A stretch of DNA of 27,784 nt from CAYVQE01 sp964633205 (GTDB lineage Bacteria; Myxococcota; B64-G9), in NCBI GenBank assembly GCA_964633205.1, contig CAZWFN010000077.1, positions 1 through 27,784 on the forward strand, read 5' to 3'. Position numbers and translations under genes: made by a program. The notes beneath the pieces are model-generated. The model saw only the letters and a program-made list of their open reading frames with translations, ran no database searches and had not been told where the DNA came from. Shown piece after piece: positions 14,757 to 23,900 of this stretch (position 1 is the stretch's first letter; the number at the start of each line of letters is the position of its first letter).

Positions 14757-16643
14757 CTATTTCGACTCGTTGTTCAAAACGGAATATCGGCGATGAAAGG
14801 GCCAGGCGACCGTGACGCCGCCCAGGCCGCAGGCGCGCTCCTCGTCCGCGGCGGGCTCCGGCAGCAAGCCCTGCTGCTCGGCCCGCTCCAGCGCGGCCGC
14901 CAGGCCGGCCTGCTCGGCCGCGCTCGCCTCGAGCACGACGATGCCGCCGGCGTCGATGGCCGGGCGCATGCCGTCCGAAGCGCCCTGGTACTGGCCGTCC
15001 TCCAGCCGCACCGGGTAGCGGCCGACGCGGGCCGGGCGAAGCTGCCGATAGACCACCTCGGCCCCATCCAGGCCCGGGCAAGCCGCCAGGTATTGCTCGA
15101 CGCTGTGGTGCTCGCCCAGCGGCCAGGGGCTGGTCACCAGCAGCGGCACCAGGACGCGGCCCTCGGCGGGCCGGTGGCCGACCCGGTCGCACAGGCCCTG
15201 CCAGGAAGTCATGAAGGCAGCGATGCGCTCGGCCACGGCGGGCTGCTTGGGCGGCGGCAACGTGCGGCAGCTCACCCGGCCCAGGCCCTTGGAGGCCCCC
15301 TTGCCCACGTAGACCGGCAGCTGGGTCAGCAGCTCCGGCAAGGCCCCATCCGCCCGCCGGACCCGGCCGCGGAAGACCTGGCCGGTGGGCTCGATCTGCT
15401 CGAAGGTGTAGAGCATGCCGCGGGCCGCCCGGCCCCGCCTGCGGTCGAGGGCCACCCGGGTCATGGCCGTGGTGTTGAGCCGGTGGCGCTCGAACGCAGG
15501 GTCGGTCTCGGTCTCCACCAGTGCCTCGCCGCCGGCCTTCTGCAGGCGGCCCTTGCACTTCGGGCAACGGGCCAGAAAGGGCAGCGGCCGCTGGTCGCTG
15601 CCGAGCGCCCTGGCCAGCAACTGGCCCAGCAGGTCGTCGAACAGGCCGTGCTCCGGATGGCCCTTGCAGACCAGGGCGCTTCGGGGCACCGGCCAGGTGG
15701 CGATCACGCCCTCGGCGGCTTGTTTGGGCGCGGCGTGCAGGTCTTCGAAGCGGGCGGCATCGGGGCCGACGAACAGCGCCTGGAACAGGTCGCTGTCGGC
15801 GGCCAGGCCGCTGCGCAGCATGGCGTGGGCGATGGCGCCGCGGACGGTGGAGCCGGGGATCGCGGTGCGCGTGGGCTGGAAGTCGGAAGACCCCTGCGCG
15901 CCGCCCAGGCACAGCGGCGCCTTCGGATCCAGCTCCAGCTGGAAGTCGGCCCGCTCGCCGGCCGCCCGGCTCACCACCGTCACCGCGCTGTCCGGCTCGG
16001 GCTCCAGCTCCAGCTCCACCCTGCCCTGGCCGCTTGAGCGCCCCTGGCCGACGGCCAGCACGGCCCGGCACAGGTGCGCGAGCAGCTCGCGATCCCCTTG
16101 CTCGGCGCCGGCCAGCTCCACGTAGGCGGAGAACTCCAGCTCGGAGAAGGCAGCCAGGCACTCCTGGTTGAACAGCCGGCCGACGTCCCGGGAGCGCTTC
16201 TTGCGGTTGACCGAGACGTGGTGCACGGTGCTCCAGTGGCGCTCGGGCAGGAAGCGCTCCTCGTTGCCCTCGAGCAGCACGCCGTCCTCGATGCGCAGCC
16301 GGGCCGGGTTGGGCGCGCCGGGCGCGCCGAAGATGCGGCAGACCGGACAGTCGGCGCTGGATTGTGCTGCGGGACCGGCCTGCTCCGGCGAGATGCAGGC
16401 CGGGCAGACCCGGCCGGCGTCCTCGCCGCCGAGCACCAGCCGGGTGTAGGTCTCGCGCAGAGCGCCGCGCAGCGCGCTGGCCGGGATGAAAGGCCAGTCC
16501 TGCTCGCCGCCGGCCTTGCGCTCGCGGGCCAGCGGGTTGGGCCGGCGGGCCGTGCCGTCGTCCACCCCGGGCGCCGAAGGCGCGAAGCCGCCGATCATCA
16601 GCCGGCCCCGGGGGCGGATCTTGATCCGACCGCGCAGGTTCAT
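14757..16643 (-). CDS. csx10: Csx10-like RAMP protein with extra N-terminal Cas7 module, 628 aa
   Basis: Two RAMP modules are visible. Module 1 (1-220) has FIPASALRGALRETYTRLV (52-70), a CxxC...CxxC zinc site (C80, C83, C99, C102) and GQGRSSGQGRVE (199-210). Module 2 (225-628) has TAIPGSTVRGAIAHAML (260-276), a second CxxC (C360, C363), VALDRRRGRAARGMLYTFEQ and the glycine loop GKGASKGLGRV (448-457). Its order and the RAARGMLYTFEQIEP block resemble Csx10, the Cas5-related subunit typical of type III-D that holds the crRNA 5' handle. At 628 aa it is longer than most Csx10, consistent with a Cas7-Csx10 fusion. The start overlaps the cas10 stop (ATGA). The RAMP identity is firm; the Csx10 name is less so. 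Confidence 0.75.
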   Translation of the reverse strand: MNLRGRIKIRPRGRLMIGGFAPSAPGVDDGTARRPNPLARERKAGGEQDWPFIPASALRGALRETYTRLVLGGEDAGRVCPACISPEQAGPAAQSSADCPVCRIFGAPGAPNPARLRIEDGVLLEGNEERFLPERHWSTVHHVSVNRKKRSRDVGRLFNQECLAAFSELEFSAYVELAGAEQGDRELLAHLCRAVLAVGQGRSSGQGRVELELEPEPDSAVTVVSRAAGERADFQLELDPKAPLCLGGAQGSSDFQPTRTAIPGSTVRGAIAHAMLRSGLAADSDLFQALFVGPDAARFEDLHAAPKQAAEGVIATWPVPRSALVCKGHPEHGLFDDLLGQLLARALGSDQRPLPFLARCPKCKGRLQKAGGEALVETETDPAFERHRLNTTAMTRVALDRRRGRAARGMLYTFEQIEPTGQVFRGRVRRADGALPELLTQLPVYVGKGASKGLGRVSCRTLPPPKQPAVAERIAAFMTSWQGLCDRVGHRPAEGRVLVPLLVTSPWPLGEHHSVEQYLAACPGLDGAEVVYRQLRPARVGRYPVRLEDGQYQGASDGMRPAIDAGGIVVLEASAAEQAGLAAALERAEQQGLLPEPAADEERACGLGGVTVAWPFHRRYSVLNNESK

Positions 16644-18400
16644 CGCCTGGCCTCCTTTCGCTGGCCGTCGTGGATGCGCGGCCGCAGCTCCAGCCAGTCC
16701 AGCATGGGCGTGGCCCGCACCTCATCTCGTTTGCGCCAGCGCCAGGTGGCCAGGCCCGCCCCTTGCTTGGGGCTGTCGTAATCGTACGGCAAAGCCGACC
16801 TCTGGTGCGCGGCGCTGAGATCGCGGCAGAACCTGCGCCAGGCCGCGGAGCGCGCCAGCTGGTACTCCACCTGCAGGCTCCCGGCCTCGGGGGTGTCGAG
16901 CAGCAGGGCGCGCAGGTCGTAGACCTGGCTGGTGGGCATCGCCTGCAGCAGCCGCACCTCCTCGAGCAGCAGGCGGGCCTCGGCCAGGCTGTAAGGCCGC
17001 TCGGTCAGCCGCGCCGGCGTTTTCCCGAGCTCGGTGCGCAGCCGGATGTCGCGGTCCTCGGCCAGGGCCGTGCCCACGTGGGCGCCCTTGTCCACGCAGG
17101 CGAAGTCCACGTAGCTCCTGGCCTCGGGGTCGTCCAGCTCGCGGTGGGCGCGTTTCTTGGCCGTCTTCAGGCACTCGTGGGCGTAGCGCAGCATCATGCG
17201 GATGGGAAAGGAGGGGTTGGCGAAGACCACCCCCACCGACAGGCCCACCCGCTCCACCGCCCGGCGGGCGGGGGCGCCCTCCGAAAAGGCCCGCCACAGC
17301 TCCTGGCTGGACGCCGCCTGGCCCGGCGTGAACGCCCGCTCCACGTGCTCGCAGAGCGCGCAGGCGAAGTCCAGCGCCACCGATCCGGGCAGCAGGAGCA
17401 TGGCGTCGTCGCCGCCGACCAGCAGCCTGATCAGGCGCTTGCCTTCGGCCAGGCCGTCGAAGCCGCCGGCGACCTCATCGACCCCGTGCTGCACCGCCCG
17501 GTCCAGCGCCCGGCTGAAGGCCTGGAACTGCTCCAGGGTGGCCAGCTGCTCGAGCACCCCGCCGATGTTGTTGCCGTCGGCGTACAGGATGGCCAGGCTC
17601 TGGGTACGCGGCGCTCTCGGCTCGAAGCCCTCGACGATGGAGGCGAAGTCCTGCGCCTCGCCGTCCTTGAGCTTTGTGGCCCGCTGGCGCCGATCCGCGC
17701 AGCGCCTGCAGATCGGCTTGCCGTCAGGTATCCCGCTCTCGACCTCCGCCTCGCGGATGCGGCACCAGTCGCAGCGCTTGCTGCCGGCTTCGAGCTTTTC
17801 CGATAAGCGGAGCTCTCGCTGCGCCTCCAGCCTGGCGCCCAGCCGCTGGCGCAGCAGGGCCACCGGCGGCATTGCGGCGATGCCCAGCACCTCGGCCTGC
17901 TCGGCCGACAGGTCGCCGTGGGCCTCGGTCATCTCCATGGGCTTGAAGCACAGGCTGGTGCAGGCCAGCCCCTCGAGCCCGTTTTCCTCGAACCCGGCCT
18001 TGAGGTCCTTCTCGACCTCGTCGGCCTGGCTGGCCGGCGCCAGCACCACCCCCTGGCCGCCGCCCGAGAAGATCACGCATGAAGGCGGCAGGCCGAGCGT
18101 TTCGAGCCTCTGGCCCACCTGCCGGCAGGCCACTCTGATCATCTCGCTGCTGGCGCGGATGACGGGGCGCTTGCTGGTGTCGAAGATGCGGTCCTGGATG
18201 CCCGGCAGGTCGAAGCCCACCAGGCAGAGGCTCGCCTCGTCGCAGCCGGCGAGCTCGCCGCACAGGCCTGCGGCCGCGCTGCTGTCGCCGGCTGCCAGCG
18301 CGCTGGTCAGGGCTTGTACCTGTTGATCGCCGGCTTCGCGGCGGGTGATCCTGGCCAGGCAATGGGCCAGTCCTTCCTGGACGTCTGGCTTGCTGTCCAT
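16640..18400 (-). CDS. cas10: Cas10, HD-less, GGDD-positive, 586 aa
   Basis: The large subunit of a type III interference complex. The N-terminal Palm domain starts near residue 60 (VGFDLPGIQDRIFD) with IFSGGGQGVVLAP at about 110-122. A four-Cys zinc site follows (C210, C213, C231, C234), then the second Palm with YADGNNIGG and the cyclase motif G329-G330-D331-D332 (VGGDDAMLLLPG). Intact GGDD predicts synthesis of cyclic oligoadenylates from ATP when target RNA is bound. No HD nuclease domain precedes the Palm, so the protein is shorter than usual and should not cut ssDNA. The start ATG 18400 has GGGAGGAG upstream. It is the first gene of the effector operon and is divergent from the 77-aa gene. 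Confidence 0.95.
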   Translation of the reverse strand: MDSKPDVQEGLAHCLARITRREAGDQQVQALTSALAAGDSSAAAGLCGELAGCDEASLCLVGFDLPGIQDRIFDTSKRPVIRASSEMIRVACRQVGQRLETLGLPPSCVIFSGGGQGVVLAPASQADEVEKDLKAGFEENGLEGLACTSLCFKPMEMTEAHGDLSAEQAEVLGIAAMPPVALLRQRLGARLEAQRELRLSEKLEAGSKRCDWCRIREAEVESGIPDGKPICRRCADRRQRATKLKDGEAQDFASIVEGFEPRAPRTQSLAILYADGNNIGGVLEQLATLEQFQAFSRALDRAVQHGVDEVAGGFDGLAEGKRLIRLLVGGDDAMLLLPGSVALDFACALCEHVERAFTPGQAASSQELWRAFSEGAPARRAVERVGLSVGVVFANPSFPIRMMLRYAHECLKTAKKRAHRELDDPEARSYVDFACVDKGAHVGTALAEDRDIRLRTELGKTPARLTERPYSLAEARLLLEEVRLLQAMPTSQVYDLRALLLDTPEAGSLQVEYQLARSAAWRRFCRDLSAAHQRSALPYDYDSPKQGAGLATWRWRKRDEVRATPMLDWLELRPRIHDGQRKEARR

Positions 18401-18509
18401 GGCGATCGCTCCTCCCGGTGCTCAACCGCTCGGCTTACAGGACGCGGGCTCGCCTCGATTCTGACAGGCCCCGGCCCGAAACCCGCCTCGGCTATCGATT
18501 GGTAAAGGG

Positions 18510-18537
18510 ACCATAGCAAATAGCGGCCGCTTGTAAA
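18510..18537 (-). promoter_or_regulatory. Candidate promoter of the cas10 operon
   Basis: On the minus strand TTTACA (18532-18537), a 16-bp spacer and TATGGT (18510-18515) give a fair sigma-70 promoter. The start would be near 18503, leaving a 5' UTR of about 100 nt before cas10. This is the most A/T-rich patch of the divergent region 18401-18681. Confidence 0.45.
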
Positions 18538-18681
18538 GGCCGAAATGAGCCGTTGCCCCATGTCATAGAAAAAACTCAGCTTCTCGAACCCACCCGGCCG
18601 GGCTCGGGCCGTCAGATCGCCCGCCGCGCTGCGTCTATGACAGCAGGCGACCGGTGCAGCCGGCCAGCCAGGGAGGTGCCG

Positions 18682-18915
18682 ATGCGAAACCGTTTCACCA
18701 AGCGCAAGGAGCTGCCCGGCTCGATGACCAGCGAAGAGCGCATCCTGCGCAATGTCCGCCGCGTCACCGCCACGCTGTGCGCCGCCGGCGTGATCGAGCG
18801 GGTCTGCCCCCCGGATGGACGCTGGCTCGCGCCGGGCAAGAAGCCCATCGTGACCAAGGTCCACCAGGTCAGCGATCTCATGCTCACCGCCCCGCGCGGC
18901 ATCGCCGAGTGCTGA
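18682..18915 (+). CDS. Small basic protein, 77 aa, unknown
   Basis: The ATG at 18682 is preceded by GGGAGGT with good spacing. The protein begins MRNRFTKRKELPGSMTSEER and contains a helix (residues 16-38) followed by GVIERVCPPDGRWLAPGKK, which has a winged-helix-like or small DNA-binding look. It is strongly basic at the N-terminus. It lies alone on the plus strand between the DUF488 operon and cas10 and shares the divergent intergenic region with cas10, so a local regulator is possible. No family was recognised and no motif is decisive. Confidence 0.55.
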   Translation: MRNRFTKRKELPGSMTSEERILRNVRRVTATLCAAGVIERVCPPDGRWLAPGKKPIVTKVHQVSDLMLTAPRGIAEC

Positions 18916-19073
18916 CAACGAGGCAGACAATCACAGCTCGACGAGAAACACCCCCACCGGCGGCTTCTGGTCGCCTTTCCGAGAAAGCGTTGCGGTAGAG
19001 CTCGTGCCAAAGCTTCTTCAGGGACTTGCCGAATCGTCCGTGGTTCGTGACGTGATCGACACAGCATGCGCCG

Positions 19074-19507
19074 CTAACCGAGGTGATGAACTTCGAGGTC
19101 GCTCCAATGTTGCTGCAGGTACTCGGCAACGAGGCGCCTATGGCAGTGATGAGGTTTTTCTTCACTACACAGGAGGCAACTATTGGCGACGGTATCGCGA
19201 TCCAGGGCTTCCTCGATGCGACGCTCTCGCATCGTGTCGCGGAACCGCAACTCGTATTCCTCCCAAGATACTCGCCCCTTCTTGTATCCATCGAGAAGGT
19301 CCTTCGTCGGCGCCAGCTGCGGGAGATGGAGGTAGCTCATTCCATCTTTTCTAGGAAGTATGCCAGATCGTCTCTCTTGGCAAAACCCGCTAGCTGCGAG
19401 ACGTTGTTCAACCTGACGTCTATGATACGGCTCGACCCCGACTCCTTGAGTATCTCGAAGAAACGCCGAGCGCTCTTCTTCGTAAACCCTATGGTGAAGA
19501 CCCTCAC
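19074..19507 (-). pseudogene. Second DUF488 protein, split by a -1 frameshift
   Basis: The first part (GTG 19507 to TGA 19337) reads RVFTIGFTKKSARRFFEIL...SRIIDVRLNNVSQLAG, a clear DUF488 N-terminus. The second part continues in the -1 frame as DGMSYLHLPQLAPTKDLLDGYKKG... CSEEKPHHCHRRLVAEYL to TAG at 19074. Joined at the AAAA run (TTTT at 19347-19350 on plus) they give a complete DUF488 of about 145 aa. The second part alone also starts with an ATG overlapping the first stop (ATGGAATGAGC), so two separate peptides or ribosomal slippage at AAAAG are possible. The GTG start overlaps the upstream gene stop. It may be a true mutation, a homopolymer sequencing error or programmed. The conserved Cys-His block is intact. 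Confidence 0.75.
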
Positions 19508-20124
19508 AACGCCCTCTGTTCCGCCTCGTCGGCGAATTTCCTGTCTACGTGTGCGATCCGCTCCTCTTGTCGTGCCAGAGCGTCCTCGATAAGCTCATGC
19601 CGAGTTCGGAACAGATCCTGTCTGGGCACACCGGTGACGTCAAGAAGTCGGAGCATTGCCTTCGGGTGTGGCTCGAGCTCACCGTCCGCATGGATGTGCT
19701 CGACCGCAAGTCCCGCATCGACCAGTGCAGGGGAGATGAGGATAGTGCGGTGGCAATCCAGCGGTTCTTTCTCGGAGCACATGATTGCGATCCGATGCTC
19801 ACGCGCACCGTTTACGACGCGCTCGATGCCACCTCGAAATAGATCCGTACGCGCCAGGCGTACGTACTTGACCCTACCGTGCTCATAGCATCCCGGGTCG
19901 TCGGAACGTGCTCCGAGCTCGCGTCCAAGGAAGACGTACTTGATCCCCACAGCCTTTAGTTTCTGCTGTAGAGCATCCTTGTTGAAGTGAGGGATGAAGC
20001 GGCTGTAAGGAGCCGAGCGCACGTCGGCCACGGCGGTCACTTCGTGGCGCTTCAAGAGCGCCAAGAACTCCTCGATGGGCAGATTGGAATGCCCGATAGT
20101 GAACACGCGAAACCCCATCTTCAT
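19504..20124 (-). CDS. DUF488 family protein, 206 aa
   Basis: The protein begins MKMGFRVFTIGHSNLPIEEFLALL and has the DUF488 hallmarks: VFTIGHS at the N-terminus, VADVRSAPYSRFIPHFN, the YVFLGRELGAR block and the C-terminal MCSEKEPLDCHR signature. The fold is Rossmann-like, and the biochemical activity of DUF488 is not established. The start ATG (20124) overlaps the stop of the dual-OB-like gene (ATGA), and its own stop overlaps the second DUF488 gene (GTGA). Such tight coupling implies a three-protein module. DUF488 genes with OB-fold partners recur in bacterial conflict neighbourhoods, which fits this locus. Codon use is less GC-rich than that of the cas operon. Confidence 0.9.
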   Translation of the reverse strand: MKMGFRVFTIGHSNLPIEEFLALLKRHEVTAVADVRSAPYSRFIPHFNKDALQQKLKAVGIKYVFLGRELGARSDDPGCYEHGRVKYVRLARTDLFRGGIERVVNGAREHRIAIMCSEKEPLDCHRTILISPALVDAGLAVEHIHADGELEPHPKAMLRLLDVTGVPRQDLFRTRHELIEDALARQEERIAHVDRKFADEAEQRAL

Positions 20125-20819
20125 TTGCCCTTTCGTACAGAACGGCCTTCGATGATTGCCGCCACGAGCTTGTAGCAATCATCTCGATGCGGTTCACTCA
20201 GGCTGACTGTCAGATAGCACTCGTTCAGGCCATACTCGCCATCGGGTTTCGCGAAGTAATGACGCTCGTAACGAGGGTCTGTAACCCAGAGCTTGTACAG
20301 AACCCCGCCGTGGTTGAACCTGGCCTGCACTCGCCTCTTGAAATTCCCGAACGCCTCACCTGGCGCATAGACGGACAAACGGAGTGCATCGACATGGATG
20401 AGCCGAAGGGAGCTATTGAGGGTCGCTGCAGTCAGGGCAGGGACCTTGTCATTCTGGCCGTTGTACGTGTGGTGTCCATTGATCCACAGGGGGCCATCCG
20501 GCTCTTCGAGCTGGCGGAGGTCTGCCCAACTCGCCCGCCTGGCCTTCACCCAGTAGCGACGGGAATCCAGCAGCCAATTCTCCCGCTGATGCCCTTTCGG
20601 TTTCGGCTCCAGCAGTGGCACGTCGACGACGTCGAGAGGTAGCGGGTCGCTTCCGTCCTCGTACTGCCTCTCGTATTCAGACACTTCCTCGCAATCCCTG
20701 TCGCTGACGGGTCGCAACCAACCCGCAGGCTCGTCGTTTATCAACTCCCGCCTCGAGATGCAACGGCCGTTGAGCTTGCGTGAGTTGGCAAGGCAGACCA
20801 TTCGCTTGACAACATCCAT
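20121..20819 (-). CDS. Dual OB-fold-like (DuOB) protein, 232 aa
   Basis: The start is taken as ATG 20819 (MDVVKRMVCLANSRKLNGRC), with AGGAG 6 nt upstream. The pattern VCLANSRKLNGRCISRREL...GWLRPVSDRDCEEVSE, then PLPLDVVDVPLLEPKPKGHQRENWLLD, is that of the dual OB-containing family, predicted to bind nucleic acid or nucleotides. The C-terminal half (about 135-225) is beta-rich with ARFNHGGVLYKLWVTDP. It is the first gene of an operon with two DUF488 proteins, an association known for this family. The 151 bp upstream contain no -10/-35 pair I trust. Less GC-rich codons than neighbouring genes suggest import. Confidence 0.75.
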   Translation of the reverse strand: MDVVKRMVCLANSRKLNGRCISRRELINDEPAGWLRPVSDRDCEEVSEYERQYEDGSDPLPLDVVDVPLLEPKPKGHQRENWLLDSRRYWVKARRASWADLRQLEEPDGPLWINGHHTYNGQNDKVPALTAATLNSSLRLIHVDALRLSVYAPGEAFGNFKRRVQARFNHGGVLYKLWVTDPRYERHYFAKPDGEYGLNECYLTVSLSEPHRDDCYKLVAAIIEGRSVRKGK

Positions 20820-20970
20820 CGCTACTCCTGCCAATCAGGATTCTACCCTTATGCCTCGGACACCTCTACCTTTGACGTTCAGTATTCCCTCGTACTTGGT
20901 CCTCGGAAACCATCCTCCTAGCCAATACAACCTGTCAACCAGTTTACCACAAGCCCCTCCCGGATCGGCG

Positions 20971-23900
20971 TCAAGCCAGCTCGTGGACGAACACGCCGGG
21001 GGTGGTGTGGAGCTGCTGGGCCAACTCGGCGACGTGGCGGTGGTGGGTGAACAGCAGCACCTGGGTCTCGGCGGACAGCTCGGCCAGCACCTCGAGTGCA
21101 GCGGCGGTGCGGGGGTCGTCGAAGCCGATCAGGATGTCGTCGACCACGAAGGGCATGGGCTCGGCGCGCCGCAGGTGGCTCTCCAGGGCGCTCAGCCGCA
21201 GGGCCAGGTAGAGCTGGTCGCGGGTGCCGTCGCTCATCTGCTCGACGGTCAGCGAGCGCCCGTCCGGCCGCTGGCCGAGCAGCACCGGGCGGCCGGCGGC
21301 ATCCAGGTCGTCGCGCAGCGCGGCGAAGGAGCCCAGGGTCAGCCGCTGGAACAGGGTGCTGGCCCGGCTGAGCATGGGCGCCTGGTTCGCGCTGCGGAAC
21401 TGCTCGATGCGCTGCTGCAGGATCAGCGCAGCCGCCCGCTGGCGCAGGTAACGGCGCACCAGGTCGCGGATCGCGGCGGCCTGCTGGCGGGCCCGGGCCC
21501 CGGCCTCGGCGGCCGCGGCCGAGCCGTCCATGGCTTCGAGCTGCTGGCCCAGCGCGGCGCGCTCGTCCGCCAGCGCGTTGCGCCGCTGCTCGTGCTCGGC
21601 GATCTCCTCCCGCAGCCCGGCGCTGCGCGCCGGCAGGGCGTCCGGGTCCTGGCCGGCGATCTGGCGCTCCAGCTCGTCCACGGCGATGCCGTCGCCGGCG
21701 GTCGCGATCTGGTCGTCGAGCGCAGCGAGCCGCTCGCGCAGCGCGTCGCGTTCCTCCGAGCGGCGCACGGCCGCGTCCAGCGCTTCGTCATCGGCCGCCC
21801 CGGCCCGCTGGCGCAGCCCGGCGAGCTCGCGGCCCAGGCTTTCGGCCCGCAGCTCGGCCTCGGCCAGCTCCTGCTCCAGCTCACCGATGCGCTCGCCCAG
21901 CTCTTCCAGCCGCGCCTGGGCCTTGCCGGCGTCGACCAGCTCGGTGTGCAGCGCCTCGACCCAGGCCACCGCGTCGTCATCGCCCCGCTCGCGGCCGATG
22001 CGTTCGGCGAAGGCGTCGACCTGCTGCCCGAAGCGCACCGACACCAGGTCGATGCCGTGCAGCCGGCCCTCCTCGTCGGTGACGCGCCGGGACTGGCTGC
22101 GGATATCCTCGAGCTGCGCCAGCGCCTGGGCGACCACGTCGGGCAGGGCAGCTGCGCCCATCTCCAGCCAGGCGATCGCCTCGGCCCAGCCCCGGCGCCA
22201 GTGCTCGCGCCGGGCCTCGAGCTCGTCGGCCTGCTGCTGCAGCCGATCGCGCTCCTGCTCGGCCGCGGCCAGCGTAAGCTCCAGCTCGTGGCGGGCTTTC
22301 TCCTGCTCGGCGATGGCGTCGGCCAGGCTCCGGGCGGCGCGCAGGGCCGGGGCCAGCGCCTCGTCTTGCGGCGCGGTGCCGCCGGCCGCGGCACAGGCCG
22401 CGGCCAGCCCGGCGCACAGCGCGCGCCGGCGCTCCAGCAGTGCGTCGCGCCGGTGCTCCAGGGCCTGTAGCTCGGCCAGCCGCCGCTGCAGCGCCTCGGC
22501 CCGCTCCAGCCAGGCGCGCATCTCGACCGGCGACAGCGGCTGCATGCCCAGCGGCGCCCAGACCGCGGTCCAGTCCCGCCGGGCTGCGGCCCGCTCGGCC
22601 GCGGCCTGCTCGGCCCGGCGCGCAAGCCTGCCCAGCCGGCGCTCGAAGTGCGCGATCTCGGCGCTCAGCGACTCGTGCTGCTGCACCCGCTCGGCCTCCA
22701 GCCGCAGCCGGTCGGCCAGCTCGTCGGCCTCGACCACCGCGCGCTCGTAGGCCGCGGGCAGCTCGCGCCCCGGGTCGTAGTCCGCGACTTCTCGCTCCAG
22801 CCGCTCGCCCTCGAGCCAGGCGCGGCGCACCAGGGCCCAGCCCGCCTGCCGGTGCTGGCGGGCCTGCTCGAGGTCGGCCAGCGCCGGCAGCTCGCCCGCG
22901 CCCAGCAGCTGGTCGCGCTCGGCCCGGGCCGTCTCGATGCTCTCGGCCACCTCGACCCGCTGCCGCTCGAGGTCGCGTTGCTGCTCGGCCAGCTCGGCGA
23001 AGCGCTGCTCGTGCAGCGCTGCGGTCTCGCGCGCGGGCAGCGCCCGGCTGGCGAGCTCGGCCAGGCCCGCGGGCCACAGGCCCAGCGTATCCAGCTCGGC
23101 CTGGCAGGCCCGGCGCTCGGTCTCGATCTTTTCCTCTATCTCGTGGATCGCCGCGTCCAGGTCCCCGGCGTCCTGGGCCGTGGCGATGTGCTCGAGCAGG
23201 TCGGCCCGATCGGCCGGCGGCTCGGCCTGCTGCAGCCTGGCGCGGCCCTGCTCGACCGCGGCCTCGCGGCGCCGGATGCCCTGCTGGAGCTGCTGCTGCT
23301 GGGTGTCGAGCTGGAGGTGCTCGTCCAGCAACCGGTCGATGGCCTTGCGCCGGCCGAGCAGGGGGAAGAAGCGCGCCACGCTCTCGATGGTCTCGCCCGG
23401 GCGGAAATCGGCGATGGCGGCGCGCAGATCGGACTTGAACCGGCGCAGCCTGGCATCCTGGACGCCCCGATCGCTGCGCGCCTTGACCACCGCGCCCATC
23501 TCCAGGTACAGCCGCTCGATGGTCTCACCGTGGGGCAGCAGCGTCTCGTCCAGCCCGACCGCTTCACGCTCTGCGACCAGGCGGTCGCGCCTGATGCGCG
23601 CGGCCTCCGCGGCCTCGGCGCCGCGGGCCAGCTCGCTCTGGAGCTCGCCCACCCGCCGGCGCTCGTCCGCCGCCAGCTCGGCCCCGTCGCCGAGCCGGGC
23701 CAGCTGCTGCAGCACGGCGCTTCGCTGGTGTAGCGGCGGCAGCACGCGCTCCAGGCGCTCGAGCCGCGTCAGCTCGCGCCGCGCCGCGGCCAGCGCGTCG
23801 TCCAGCCGCTGCTGCTCGGCCCGCTTCTCCTCGTAGGCCCGGCGCGTCGCATCCCATTGCCGGGCCGACAGGCTGGCCTGCCCGGTGCGCTTGCGCAGGG

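Noticed and set aside
14746..16725. Very long open frame continuing upstream of the small-subunit gene
   Set aside because: Pro/Arg/Gly/Ala-rich shadow of csx10 in high-GC DNA.
879..18400. A type III-E (gRAMP with TPR-CHAT) system
   Set aside because: The TPR protein has no CHAT protease, a Cas10 is present, and the RAMPs are separate genes.
18916..19073. Possible gene remnant on the minus strand (frame containing NHGRFGKSLKKLWHELYRNAF)
   Set aside because: Plausible helical stretch but no start, no ribosome-binding site and no recognised family; too little to call.
20820..20970. Promoter starting with TTGACA (20933-20938, minus strand) before the DuOB gene
   Set aside because: No acceptable -10 hexamer at 15-19 bp from it.
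20758..22470. Long plus-strand frame opposite yhaN
   Set aside because: Low-complexity antisense translation of the coiled-coil gene.
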